A stretch of DNA of 13,960 bases from Nitrososphaerota archaeon (GCA_027297425.1 JAPUIC010000075.1:1-13960); one strand, 5' to 3'. Shown: positions 6,101-13,137, numbered from the stretch's first letter. Notes: generated from the letters alone by a model not told the origin. Numbers and translations are program-made.

Positions 6101-6820
6101 ATGGGGAATAAAGGCCACGATACGAGAATGAAGAGATCGAAGGCACCAGCCTTTTGGAAGGTACCACGAAAGCAGAACAAATTCATCATTTCGACCTCAC
6201 CTGGTCCTCATCCTATCTGGCGCTCTTACCCTCTTGGTGTTCTGCTAAGGGACATACTGAAGGTCACCTATACTCAGAGAGAAACTAGGACGGCTCTACT
6301 AGAAGGTAAGGTTCCGATAGATGGCGTAGTAAGAAAGAGCACCTCCTTTCCTGTGGGTCTTATGGACGTTATTGAGATCCCTTCGTCTGATAAGGTGTAT
6401 AGAATGGTTCCAAAAGATGGAAACCCTCTGGAGCCTATTGAGATCCCGAAGAAAGAGAAGGACAAGAAGCTATGCAAAGTGGTCTCTAAGCATACTATCA
6501 AGGGCGGTAAGGTTCAATATGGATTTCATGATTCCAATTCCGTGATCGGTGATGGATCCGAAAAGATCAAGCCTGGCGACACTTGTGTTTTTAGTCTATC
6601 TTCTCACAAGATTCTGAAAACCTTTGGTTTTGACAAGGGCGCTTTAGCCTTGATAACTAAGGGCGTCAGAGCTGGCCTTACCGGCAAAATTGAAGAGATT
6701 ATTCCTGGAAACGTCACCAACAAGAGTTATGCTTCTATTAACCTTGAGGAGGGGACTGTCAAACTACCCACCGACTTGTTATTTATCGTGGGAACGGATA
6801 GTCCAACTCTTGTAATCTGA
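6101..6820 (+). CDS. rps4e: Small-subunit ribosomal protein S4e (eS4)
   Basis: A 239-residue eS4, a protein found only in archaea and eukaryotes. Landmarks are the N-terminal MKRSKAPAFWKVPRKQNKF (10-28), the S4-type RNA-binding domain around 44-95 (PLGVLLRDILKVTYTQRE, VPIDGVVRKSTSFPVGLMDV), the central eS4 domain with FSLSSHKILKTFGFDKGALA, and a KOW-like stretch GLTGKIEEI (192-200). It sits on the solvent side of the 30S body. Length is as expected. The ATG at 6101 follows the L24 stop by eight bases, with GGGATAT between. The stop TGA is followed by GGGATCTGAG leading to L5. Confidence 0.97.
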   Translation: MGNKGHDTRMKRSKAPAFWKVPRKQNKFIISTSPGPHPIWRSYPLGVLLRDILKVTYTQRETRTALLEGKVPIDGVVRKSTSFPVGLMDVIEIPSSDKVYRMVPKDGNPLEPIEIPKKEKDKKLCKVVSKHTIKGGKVQYGFHDSNSVIGDGSEKIKPGDTCVFSLSSHKILKTFGFDKGALALITKGVRAGLTGKIEEIIPGNVTNKSYASINLEEGTVKLPTDLLFIVGTDSPTLVI

Positions 6821-6830
6821 GGGATCTGAG

Positions 6831-7433
6831 ATGGCAGCTAAAACAAAGACAGCAGCTAAAACAAAGACAGCAGCTAAAACAAAGACAGCAGCTAAAACAA
6901 AGACGGTAGCTAAAAAAACAACGGATTCGATGAAATCATTAAAGATAGCCAAACTTGTCATGAACATCGGTGCTGGGCGTTCTGGGGAATACCTTGAGAG
7001 GGCAAAATCGGTCTTAGAGGAACTATCTGGACAGAATGCATGCCTTCGAGCAGCTAAGGACAGCATACGTGAATGGGGTGTTCATAAAGGAGAACCAATT
7101 GGAGCGATTACCACGATGAGAGATCAGAGTAAGATATTTTCTCTTTTAGAACGTTTGCTCGAGGCCAGGAAAGGAACCCTCCCACGGTCTAGCTTCGATC
7201 CTAGAGGAAACTGTTCCTTTGGAATTCCTGAACATATTGAGATAGAGGGTACGAAGTATAATCCCGAAGTGGGAATTTTTGGTTTTGACACATCTGTAAA
7301 GTTAGAAAGACCTGGCTTCAGAATCTCTCGGCGTAGCAAGGGTACAGCGAAGGTGGGAAAGTCCCATCTAGTTTCTCAGGATGATACAATCAAGTTCTTT
7401 AAAGAGAAATTTGGGGTGACTGTAGAGGAATGA
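6831..7433 (+). CDS. rpl5: Large-subunit ribosomal protein L5 (uL5) with repetitive basic tail
   Basis: The uL5 core begins near residue 34 (MKSLKIAKLVMNIGAGRSGEYLERA) and includes FDPRGNCSFGIPEHIEIEG and FGFDTSVKLERPGFRISRR, all typical; uL5 binds 5S rRNA with uL18 and contacts P-site tRNA. The first 33 residues are unusual: a six-residue unit of Ala, Lys and Thr is repeated four times plus a degraded fifth copy, encoded by an 18-bp tandem DNA repeat. ATG 6831 is preferred because the preceding GAGGGATCTGAG looks like a Shine-Dalgarno region; the internal ATG at 6930 would give a normal-length L5 without the tail but has poorer upstream signals. The tail is probably disordered and may touch rRNA (inference). 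The stop overlaps the S14 start (ATGA). Confidence 0.95.
   Translation: MAAKTKTAAKTKTAAKTKTAAKTKTVAKKTTDSMKSLKIAKLVMNIGAGRSGEYLERAKSVLEELSGQNACLRAAKDSIREWGVHKGEPIGAITTMRDQSKIFSLLERLLEARKGTLPRSSFDPRGNCSFGIPEHIEIEGTKYNPEVGIFGFDTSVKLERPGFRISRRSKGTAKVGKSHLVSQDDTIKFFKEKFGVTVEE
6834..6923 (+). repeat. 18-bp tandem repeat in the L5 5' coding end
   Basis: The unit GCAGCTAAAACAAAGACA is repeated at 6834-6851, 6852-6869 and 6870-6887 without change, at 6888-6905 with one final A to G change, and in a degenerate fifth form at 6906-6923. The period is a multiple of three, so copy-number change keeps the frame and only alters the length of the basic N-terminal tail by six residues. Confidence 0.97.
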
Positions 7434-7591
7434 AGGAACGACATGGTAAGCTGAAAACGTATGGTAAAGGTTCAAGAATATGTACCCGGTGTGGAGGATT
7501 CGGCTCCGTGATTCAAAAGTACCGATTAATGATTTGTAGACAGTGTTTTAGGGAAGTTGCCACAAAGATCGGCTTTAGGAAATTTGAATAG
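7430..7591 (+). CDS. rps14: Small-subunit ribosomal protein S14 (uS14), zinc-binding form
   Basis: A short 53-residue gene starting MKERHGKLKTYGKGSRICTRC and ending GFRKFE. It has the zinc-ribbon form of uS14: Cys18-x2-Cys21 and Cys36-x2-Cys39, with the RLMICRQCFREVATKIGF core. It binds 16S rRNA in the 30S head together with S3 and S10. The ATG at 7430 overlaps the L5 stop codon (ATGA), and the stop is TAG at 7589-7591; GGTGAT directly overlapping and after that stop serves S8. The gene order L5-S14-S8 is universal in spc operons, which confirms the call despite the small size. Confidence 0.96.
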   Translation: MKERHGKLKTYGKGSRICTRCGGFGSVIQKYRLMICRQCFREVATKIGFRKFE

Positions 7592-7596
7592 GTGAT
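7591..7596 (+). promoter_or_regulatory. Shine-Dalgarno sequence of S8
   Basis: GGTGAT, a perfect complement of the archaeal 16S rRNA 3' tail, ends eight bases before TTG 7605. It fixes TTG as the S8 start where no nearby ATG exists. Confidence 0.75.
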
Positions 7597-7604
7597 TTGT
7601 CCGG

Positions 7605-7997
7605 TTGCCAGCACAAAATATTCTATCGAATCTGTTTACTACACTATACAATAACGAGTTAAGAAATAAGAAAGAATGCCTAGTTATTCCCGCATCAAAA
7701 CTGGCAAGTGAGATCCTAAGGATCATTCAGAAGAACAAATACATCGGAGAATTCGAATATATTGACGATGGTCTAGGTGGGAAATTTAAGATTCAACTCC
7801 TGGGTAGAATAAACAAATGCGGATTGATATCTCCGAGGTTGGCGATCCAGAAGAATGAATTCGAGCGGTGGGAGCGCAACTACCTGCCTGCGGTAGGCGT
7901 GGGGATTCTAGTGATCACGACATCTGAAGGAGTTTTGGCACACTCTGAGGCGAAGAGTAAAGGTATTGGTGGGAGGCTATTGGGATATGTCTACTAA
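7605..7997 (+). CDS. rps8: Small-subunit ribosomal protein S8 (uS8)
   Basis: A 130-residue uS8. The N-terminal domain (ILSNLFTTLYNNELRNKKECLVIPASKLASEILRIIQ) and the C-terminal signature with GVGILVITTSEGVLAHSEAK and the final GGRLLGYVY are diagnostic of the archaeal/eukaryotic form. It binds the central domain of 16S rRNA and, in many organisms, also spc mRNA as a translational repressor; no obvious mimic of the rRNA site was identified here. TTG 7605 is preceded by an ideal GGTGAT sequence. The 3' end overlaps L6 by 11 bases. Confidence 0.96.
   Translation: MPAQNILSNLFTTLYNNELRNKKECLVIPASKLASEILRIIQKNKYIGEFEYIDDGLGGKFKIQLLGRINKCGLISPRLAIQKNEFERWERNYLPAVGVGILVITTSEGVLAHSEAKSKGIGGRLLGYVY
7968..7976 (+). 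promoter_or_regulatory. Shine-Dalgarno region of L6
   Basis: GGTGGGAGG inside the S8 coding end lies ten bases before ATG 7987. It favours that ATG over the in-frame TTG at 7966, which overlaps the motif itself. Confidence 0.6.
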
Positions 7998-8535
7998 GAA
8001 AGAGCGGATCACCGAAACTAAGATCAGTATCCCCGATGGGATTTCTGTGGATCTAAACGATACTGAACTCGCAATCAAAGGGCCCCTCGGTACTAACACG
8101 AAGAGCTTTGTTAGGATACCTGTATCACTATCTGTAGGCGATGATGACATTATCATAAAAGCAACTGGAAACCGAAAGTTCCATCTCTCGATTATGAATA
8201 CTGCAAAATCCTTGATCACGAATATGATCAAAGGTGCAACCAACGGGTTCTCATATCGACTTAAGATGGTCTATGCCCATTTTCCAATGTCTGTAAAGGT
8301 AAGTGGTGATAAACTTCTTATAGAAAATTTCTATGGTGAACGATCTCCTAGGGTAGCAAGGATTATGGGTGAATGCAAGTTGAAGACAGACGGTGATGAT
8401 GTGGTTATCGATGGTATATCTCTCGAGGATGTTGGGCAGACTGCTGCTAACATTGAACGAGCTACTAAAGTAAAGAAGAAAGACCAGAGGGTATTTTTGG
8501 ATGGCATCTACGTCTACGAGAAAAAGAAAGAGTAG
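7987..8535 (+). CDS. rpl6: Large-subunit ribosomal protein L6 (uL6)
   Basis: A 182-residue uL6 with its two tandem alpha-beta domains: the first includes ISIPDGISVDLNDTELAIKGPLG, the second includes MVYAHFPMSVKV, the short ENFYGERSPRVARIMG stretch and the closing GQTAANIERATKVKKKDQRVFLDGIYV. Archaeal L6 ends in this Lys-rich DQRVF.DGIYV motif. It binds 23S rRNA near the sarcin-ricin loop and factor-binding site. I use ATG 7987 rather than TTG 7966 because the protein then starts where homologues do and behind GGTGGGAGG. It overlaps S8 by 11 bases and, if L32e starts at its first ATG, L32e by 35 bases. Confidence 0.95.
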   Translation: MSTKKERITETKISIPDGISVDLNDTELAIKGPLGTNTKSFVRIPVSLSVGDDDIIIKATGNRKFHLSIMNTAKSLITNMIKGATNGFSYRLKMVYAHFPMSVKVSGDKLLIENFYGERSPRVARIMGECKLKTDGDDVVIDGISLEDVGQTAANIERATKVKKKDQRVFLDGIYVYEKKKE

Positions 8536-9127
8536 TAAGCCGAAAAAAGGGGCAAAAATGAGTCCTGCCCCAAAGAAGGCTATTCTGAAGGCGTCACCAA
8601 CTTCGAGTTCTAAGGTTGATAAGGAGACTTCCGTTGGGAAAGTCAAGGCTTCTCAGATTAGCAAAAAAGATATTTCTGGTAAGATAAGTAAAGACGATGA
8701 TAAACCTACAACTGAGATTGCTCATGATAGTCCAAAGTATCTTAAAGAGCTGAAGATTAGTTCTGACCGAAAGATACCAAAGATCGTTAGACAAGAGGCT
8801 TGGAGATATGTCCGGATCAAAGGCGGATGGCGGAAACCCAAGGGGATAGATAGTAAGATGCGTGTTTCAATGAAAGGTTGGCCTAAATCGCATACAGTGG
8901 GATATGGCTCAAGTCCGATTATTAGAGGAATACACCCTTCAGGCTATAGAGATGTTCTGATTAGTAATACCAAAGAATTAGAATTACTGTCACCTGATAA
9001 AGAGGCGGGGCGAATACGAGCTACCGTCGGGGCTAGGAAGCGAGGCGTGATCATCAATAGGGCAAGAGAACTCGGGGTAAAGATACTAAATCCGACCGGG
9101 AGGAGACAAATTGGATCTAAGGAATAA
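8501..9127 (+). CDS. rpl32e: Large-subunit ribosomal protein L32e (eL32) with long basic extension
   Basis: The conserved eL32 core occupies about residues 90-205: PKIVRQEAWRYVRIKGGWRKP, GIDSKMRVSMKGWPKSHTVGYG, then RGIHPSGYRDVLISNTKELELL and the end segment. The total is 208 residues against roughly 130 for many archaeal homologues. The surplus is an N-terminal region of about 85 residues rich in Lys, Ser and Pro with little predicted structure. Such extensions occur in haloarchaea and some other lineages, so this is a variant and not damage. Two starts are possible: ATG 8501, 35 bases inside L6, with GAGG ten bases upstream; or ATG 8558, after the L6 stop and behind a GGGG run, giving 189 residues. 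eL32 binds 23S rRNA on the solvent side. L19e overlaps its end by 17 bases. Confidence 0.93.
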   Translation: MASTSTRKRKSSKPKKGAKMSPAPKKAILKASPTSSSKVDKETSVGKVKASQISKKDISGKISKDDDKPTTEIAHDSPKYLKELKISSDRKIPKIVRQEAWRYVRIKGGWRKPKGIDSKMRVSMKGWPKSHTVGYGSSPIIRGIHPSGYRDVLISNTKELELLSPDKEAGRIRATVGARKRGVIINRARELGVKILNPTGRRQIGSKE

Positions 9128-9548
9128 GCGCAGGCTAGCTTCATCCCTATTGCACGTCGGCTTGTACAGGGTCAAGTTTGACCCCGAAAGTTTGGATAAG
9201 ATCGATGAGGCGATAACGCGGGAAGGTATACGAGGGTTGATTGCCGAAGGCTCAATCTGGGCTGAGCGATCCAAAGGCGTCTCGAGGGGCCGTTTTAGGG
9301 CCCGGCTCCATGTCCCAACTAAGAGAGGTACAGGTCCTGGTAAGAAGGAAGGGACGAAAGGCGCAAGAGCAGGTAAGAAGCGGCTATGGATTCTAAAGGT
9401 ACGTGCCTTGCGGAAGCGACTCAATTTAGCAAGAGAGCGCGGTGAACTAAAGGACATATCGTTTAGGAAGCTCTATATGCGGGTCAAAGGCGGGCAGGTT
9501 AGGTCGGTGGCACACTTACAACAGATAATATCCTCGGAGAAGAAGTGA
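9111..9548 (+). CDS. rpl19e: Large-subunit ribosomal protein L19e (eL19)
   Basis: A 145-residue eL19, specific to archaea and eukaryotes. The motif order is NKRRLASSLLHVG at the N-terminus, ITREGIRGLIAEGSIW (36-51), the glycine-rich basic hinge RGTGPGKKEGTKGARAGKKR, then LRALRKRLN-like and LKDISFRKLYMRVKGGQ. It reaches from the 50S towards the 30S in intersubunit bridges. TTG 9111 is preceded by GGGAGGAG at the right spacing and overlaps the L32e end. Its stop TGA (9546-9548) is followed in the same reading frame, without any intervening start codon, by the L18 sequence. Confidence 0.95.
   Translation: MDLRNKRRLASSLLHVGLYRVKFDPESLDKIDEAITREGIRGLIAEGSIWAERSKGVSRGRFRARLHVPTKRGTGPGKKEGTKGARAGKKRLWILKVRALRKRLNLARERGELKDISFRKLYMRVKGGQVRSVAHLQQIISSEKK
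9536..9539 (+). promoter_or_regulatory. Shine-Dalgarno candidate upstream of L18
   Basis: GGAG near the end of L19e is 5 bases before GTG 9545 and 9 bases before TTA 9549. The following GTGATT (9545-9550) could also pair with 16S rRNA, and stands in the same relation to codons near 9558 as GGTGATT does to the S8 start. A ribosome-loading signal is thus present although no standard in-frame start codon is. Confidence 0.4.
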
Positions 9549-10160
9549 TTAGTCACGGCACGGCGGTTAACCACCTCTCTCTATCGACGTCGTTTTCAGG
9601 GGAAGACGGATTATAAGAAAAGGAAAGCGGTACTTCTTGCTAGAAAACCGTTCGTAGCTATTAGGGTTAGCAACAAGAGCATTATCGTACAGTTCCTGCG
9701 GGCGAAGATAATTGGGGATGAAGTTGTTTCGTCCACGCATTCTCGAGAGCTATCCAGGAAGTATGGTTGGATGGGTTCGGGAAATAACCTCCCTGCCGCA
9801 TACCTCGTCGGTCTTTTGAGCGGGCTCAAGGCTATGAAAACAGATCTGAAGAATGCCATCCCTTACTTAGGGCCTCAACGATTCGTAAGGCGGTCTAGAC
9901 TAGCTGCAGTCTTGAAAGGTATCGCTGATTCAGGGCTGGATATCAATTTTTCACGTGAAGCTGAACCTGATGATGATAGGATCCAAGGTCGACACATTGC
10001 TAGTTATGCGAAGGAGTTAAAGAAGAAAGAGCCATTATACAAAAAGAAATTTTCTGCGTTATTGAAGCAGGGACTCAAGCCTGAAGAGTACCCTAAGCAT
10101 TTTAAGGAAGTTAAGTTGAGCATTGTGAAAAAAGTGAAGGAGGAATCTAAGAGTGAGTAA
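9549..10160 (+). CDS. rpl18: Large-subunit ribosomal protein L18 (uL18), start codon unclear
   Basis: The frame from 9549 encodes a full-length archaeal uL18 (about 203 residues), the 5S-rRNA-binding partner of uL5. Its N-terminal signature YRRRFQGKTDYKKRK, then RVSNKSIIVQ, ELSRKYGWMGSGNN with LPAAYLVGLLSGLKA, and the C-terminal EYPKHFKEVKLSIVKK, are all conserved, so residues before the first ATG (9771, M75) clearly belong to it. There is no ATG, GTG or TTG in this frame between the L19e TGA and 9771. Candidates are an unusual start (TTA 9549, or ACG 9555), or GTG 9545 (overlapping the L19e stop as GTGA) followed by a one-base shift to the L18 frame, which could be a sequencing error, a mutation or programmed. 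The true start is therefore uncertain by a few codons. It overlaps S5 by eight bases. Confidence 0.9.
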   Translation, partial: LVTARRLTTSLYRRRFQGKTDYKKRKAVLLARKPFVAIRVSNKSIIVQFLRAKIIGDEVVSSTHSRELSRKYGWMGSGNNLPAAYLVGLLSGLKAMKTDLKNAIPYLGPQRFVRRSRLAAVLKGIADSGLDINFSREAEPDDDRIQGRHIASYAKELKKKEPLYKKKFSALLKQGLKPEEYPKHFKEVKLSIVKKVKEESKSE

Positions 10161-10785
10161 TCGCGCACCCCCCCAAAGGGAGCTTCCGCCTTGGGAGCCG
10201 AAGACTCGACTGGGACTCCAAGTAGCTGAGGGAACTATAACCTCTCTAGATGAGATCTTTCAAAATGGTTGGAAGTTAAAAGAAGGCGAGATCGTCCGAG
10301 CCCTTGTACCTGATATTCGCGACGTAGTGATTAATGTTGGTATTGTGCAAAAACAAACAGATGCCGGAGAGATGACCCGATTCGCTGCTATAGTGGCTAT
10401 TGGAAACGATGCAGGCTGGTTTGGTCTCGGCAGGGGAAAGGCTCGTCAGATGCGACTTGCTATCGATAAAGGAATAAACGAGGCCCTACTCCATACGATC
10501 CCCATAAAGCTAGGCTGCGGGAGTTGGGAATGCAAATGTGACAAGCTCCATTCAATTCCCGTCAAGGCGGTAGGTAAAGCCGGTAGTGTAAGAGTTGAAA
10601 TTTATCCTGGACCCCGTGGTTTAGGTCTTGTCGCGGGAGAGAAGGTAAAACGGCTTCTAAGTCTCGCTGGCGTCAAAGACGCTTGGACCAAGACATATGG
10701 AGCTACTAGTACTGCTTCTTCAGTAGCTAATGCTGTCTACGATGCCTTTAAACAGACTCACCGATTTACAACAACGACGGGGTAG
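10153..10785 (+). CDS. rps5: Small-subunit ribosomal protein S5 (uS5)
   Basis: A 210-residue archaeal uS5. After the N-terminal WEPKTRLGLQVAEGTITS segment comes the double-stranded-RNA-binding-like S5 domain (GIVQKQTDAGEMTRFAAIVA, GNDAGWFGLGRGKARQMR), then the archaeal/eukaryotic Cys-rich stretch GCGSWECKC and the C-terminal domain GPRGLGLVAGEKVKRLLSLAG. It stabilises the decoding region and affects fidelity. GTG 10153 overlaps the L18 end by eight bases and is preceded by AAGGAGG in the L18 tail (10137-10143), an excellent Shine-Dalgarno sequence. Confidence 0.97.
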   Translation: MSNRAPPQRELPPWEPKTRLGLQVAEGTITSLDEIFQNGWKLKEGEIVRALVPDIRDVVINVGIVQKQTDAGEMTRFAAIVAIGNDAGWFGLGRGKARQMRLAIDKGINEALLHTIPIKLGCGSWECKCDKLHSIPVKAVGKAGSVRVEIYPGPRGLGLVAGEKVKRLLSLAGVKDAWTKTYGATSTASSVANAVYDAFKQTHRFTTTTG

Positions 10786-10788
10786 ATC

Positions 10789-11256
10789 TTGTCTAATACA
10801 ATTCTCGTCCTTAACGTCAGAGGAACTATCAATGCACCGTATGGCGTGAGACAAACACTCGATTGCCTAAAAATTAGCCGGAGGCATCGAGCTACTATAG
10901 TCAAGGATCACCCTACTTTGAGAGGGATGCTGAAACGCTCAAAAGAGTTCATTGCTTGGTGCGATGCTGATGCAGAAATTATTGGTGCTCTGTTAGATAG
11001 TAGGGGCATGATGAAAGGAGGCCGACCAGTCCCCAAGAATGATCTAGAGAAACTGGGTTTTAAGAGCATGAAAGATATGGCCCAGGTTATCGCATCTGGT
11101 GACCGAAGTCTTGCCAGCATCAAAGATCTGAAGCCTTCGTTTGCCTTAGCACCACCCAGAGGTGGATATAAGAAATCGACGAGACGGTCGTATGGTGAGG
11201 GTGGAGTGCTTGGAGCTAATCCTGCACTGAAAAGCCTGGTAAAGATAATGATCTAA
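10789..11256 (+). CDS. rpl30: Large-subunit ribosomal protein L30 (uL30)
   Basis: A 155-residue archaeal-length uL30, longer than the bacterial form of about 60. The core ILVLNVRGTINAPYGVRQTL, then CLKISRRHRATIVKD and the mid segment RGMLKRSKEFIAWCDAD are recognisable, as is the C-terminal archaeal/eukaryotic ending with LAPPRGGYKKSTRRSYGEGG. TTG 10789 is three bases after the S5 stop; no closer ATG makes sense because the conserved strand starts at residue 4. Seventeen bases separate it from L15. Confidence 0.96.
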   Translation: MSNTILVLNVRGTINAPYGVRQTLDCLKISRRHRATIVKDHPTLRGMLKRSKEFIAWCDADAEIIGALLDSRGMMKGGRPVPKNDLEKLGFKSMKDMAQVIASGDRSLASIKDLKPSFALAPPRGGYKKSTRRSYGEGGVLGANPALKSLVKIMI

Positions 11257-11272
11257 TAAGGTGTAATAACTC

Positions 11273-11713
11273 TTGGCAACTCAAAAACGTAAGATTCGAA
11301 AACAGCGAGGCTCCAGATATCATGGATGGGGTCAGGTAGGGCAGCATCGAAAATCAGGAATGCAGGGTGGAAAGGGTCTTGCCGGTTTACACAAACACAA
11401 ATTCTCATGGATGGTAAAGTACGCTCCTGACCATTTTGGTCATCCACAGTTAAATCCGCCCAACCGAGTGATAGTTAAGAAGTGGATCAATGTGGGGTCT
11501 CTCGAGTCTCTATATCTGAAGATTGTTGGCTTAGGACATCAAGAGAGCGCTTCCAAGAAAAAGGAAAAAGTAGAGATAGATCTGTTGGCCAGAGGCTACG
11601 ACAAACTACTTGGCGGTGGGAAGATAACCTTGCCCTTTTCATTAAAGGTCAATAGTTTTACAAAGTCAGCAAAAGTCAAGATTGAAAAAGCCGGCGGCGA
11701 GATAGTCTCCTAA
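11273..11713 (+). CDS. rpl15: Large-subunit ribosomal protein L15 (uL15)
   Basis: A 146-residue archaeal uL15. The N-terminal glycine/basic-rich RNA-binding tail (KRKIRKQRGSRYHGWGQVGQ, HRKSGMQGGKGLAGLHKHKF) threads into 23S rRNA; the globular half contains NPPNRVIVKKWINVGSLESL and the family end GYDKLLGGGKITLPFSLKV with KSAKVKIEKAGGEIV. TTG 11273 is preceded by GGTG at 11260-11263, nine bases away. It is the last ribosomal protein gene of the cluster, and SecY follows after 23 bases, as in nearly all archaea and bacteria. Confidence 0.96.
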   Translation: MATQKRKIRKQRGSRYHGWGQVGQHRKSGMQGGKGLAGLHKHKFSWMVKYAPDHFGHPQLNPPNRVIVKKWINVGSLESLYLKIVGLGHQESASKKKEKVEIDLLARGYDKLLGGGKITLPFSLKVNSFTKSAKVKIEKAGGEIVS

Positions 11714-11736
11714 AATAACGGGATCGACCTCCAGCT

Positions 11737-13137
11737 ATGTCTCTCTTCAAGACCGTTATGGGCCAAATCGCGAAGGTTCTACCGGAGGTCAGAAAGCCAA
11801 TTCGCAAACCCTCAATGACCGAGAGGCTGATCTGGACCGGGATAGCTCTCGGTGTCTTCTTGGTAATGACTCAGATCCCTCTTTTTGGGGCTGGTCGAGT
11901 TGGTGCAGATCCTCTAGCCTATTCTCGAGTAATCTTCGCGTCAGCTCAAGGTACCTTAATGGAACTTGGGATCGGACCTATAGTTACTGCTGGACTGATC
12001 ATGCAATTACTGAAGGGCTCAGATATCATAAAGTTCGATTTCACCAAGCCCGAAGAAAAGGCGTTATTTACTTCCTCCACTAAGTTTCTCACCATAATAG
12101 TAGCGTTTGCCGAAGCAACAGCGTTCATCGCTGCCGGTTTCTACGGGCCGAACCTACAAAATACTGTAGCCATAATAATCTTGTTGCAACTATTCGGATC
12201 GACCGTTTTGGTCATGCTTCTGGATGAAATGATCCAGAAAGGGTGGGGGATAGGCAGTGGCATCAGCTTGTTCATATTGGCTGGAGTGACTAAAGAAGTA
12301 CTCTGGTCCCTCTTCTCTCCCCTTAATCCAGATGGGGACTTCTTCGGAGTCATCCCATACACCATCGATGCAGCACTGAACGGGAATATCTTAGACGCAG
12401 TTACTAGAGCTGCGCCGTTTCCCAACCTCATAACTCTAGGTCTCACGGCGATGGTGATAGCCATAATCATCTATGTCGAGGGGATGAAGATTGAAATCCC
12501 GATTACTTCAACAAGGTTCAAAGGCTTTTCCGGAAGCTATCCGATAAAGTTACTCTACCCTTCAGTAATACCTGTAATCCTTGCGTCTGCACTACTAGCC
12601 AACATTACCTTCATGACTCAATTTCTCTACGCAAGGGCCCGAGAATTTCCGTTTCTCGAAATCTTCGGCAGGTTCGACCCTGCGCAACCCGGAGTGCCTA
12701 TAGGTGGGATAATTTACTACATCAGCTCACCGGGAAGGTACGATGTCGCTCTTGCAGACCCTATTAGAGTAGTTACTTTCGTAGTATTCCTGACGCTTGC
12801 CTGCGTCTTCTTCGCTAAGATATGGGTCTCAGTAGGTGGTTTATCGGCGGAGGCTGCTGCGAAGAGTCTCATAGATGCTAAGGTTCAGGTTCCGGGCTTT
12901 AGAAACTCCAATGTAACTGTAACAGCTATATTGAAAAAGTACATACCGGCTGTTACTATTATAGGCGGCCTAGTCATAGGACTGCTGGCTTCTCTCTCTG
13001 ACATCTTGGGTATTTTTGGCTCCGGGACGGGAGTCTTACTCATGGTAAGTATTACTCTACAATATTATCAGACGTTAATGAGGGAACATATCGAAACAGT
13101 AATGCCCAAGTTGGGTGCCATCCTTGGACGTAGCTAA
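11737..13137 (+). CDS. secY: Preprotein translocase subunit SecY (Sec61 alpha)
   Basis: A 466-residue protein with about ten membrane segments, at roughly 31-50, 72-92, 113-134, 143-163, 172-190, 232-248, 274-297, 343-365, 405-423 and 428-446. It forms the protein-conducting channel in the cytoplasmic membrane together with SecE and Sec-beta. Recognisable are the N-terminal SMTERLIWTGIAL, the GPIVTAGLIMQLL segment after the plug, LLDEMIQKGWGIGSGISLFI in the TM4-TM5 region (161-180), the cytoplasmic loop with YVEGMKIEIPITSTRFKGF before TM7, and the C-terminal TGVLLMVSITLQYYQTLMRE. Length fits archaeal SecY. ATG 11737 follows L15 by 23 bases, with only a weak GGGATC ahead. Its 3' end overlaps AdkA. 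Confidence 0.98.
   Translation: MSLFKTVMGQIAKVLPEVRKPIRKPSMTERLIWTGIALGVFLVMTQIPLFGAGRVGADPLAYSRVIFASAQGTLMELGIGPIVTAGLIMQLLKGSDIIKFDFTKPEEKALFTSSTKFLTIIVAFAEATAFIAAGFYGPNLQNTVAIIILLQLFGSTVLVMLLDEMIQKGWGIGSGISLFILAGVTKEVLWSLFSPLNPDGDFFGVIPYTIDAALNGNILDAVTRAAPFPNLITLGLTAMVIAIIIYVEGMKIEIPITSTRFKGFSGSYPIKLLYPSVIPVILASALLANITFMTQFLYARAREFPFLEIFGRFDPAQPGVPIGGIIYYISSPGRYDVALADPIRVVTFVVFLTLACVFFAKIWVSVGGLSAEAAAKSLIDAKVQVPGFRNSNVTVTAILKKYIPAVTIIGGLVIGLLASLSDILGIFGSGTGVLLMVSITLQYYQTLMREHIETVMPKLGAILGRS
13114..13117 (+). promoter_or_regulatory. Shine-Dalgarno sequence of AdkA
   Basis: GGTG (within TTGGGTG) lies six bases before TTG 13124, inside the SecY coding end. This favours TTG 13124 over GTG 13115, which is part of the motif itself. 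Confidence 0.5.

Noticed and set aside
6834..6923. CRISPR-like or regulatory repeat
   Set aside because: The copies are contiguous with no spacers, have an 18-bp period that keeps frame, and lie inside the L5 coding region.
8251..8646. 131-aa minus-strand frame across L6 and L32e
   Set aside because: It is antisense to two conserved ribosomal genes; its hydrophobic, Phe/Leu-rich translation is what the complement of Lys/Glu-rich codons gives.
9771..10160. L18 starting at ATG 9771 (129 aa)
   Set aside because: This would remove about 74 residues containing the conserved 5S-binding N-terminus (RRRFQGKTDYKKR and onwards), which is plainly present upstream in the same frame.
9111..10160. A single L19e-L18 fusion protein made by reading through TGA 9546-9548
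   Set aside because: The frames are continuous apart from the TGA, but both proteins have their normal ends here, no recoding signal is visible, and ribosomal protein fusions of this pair are unknown to me. A start-codon problem is the simpler view.
12141..12470. 109-aa minus-strand frame within SecY
   Set aside because: It is antisense to conserved SecY membrane segments and has no promoter or family signature.
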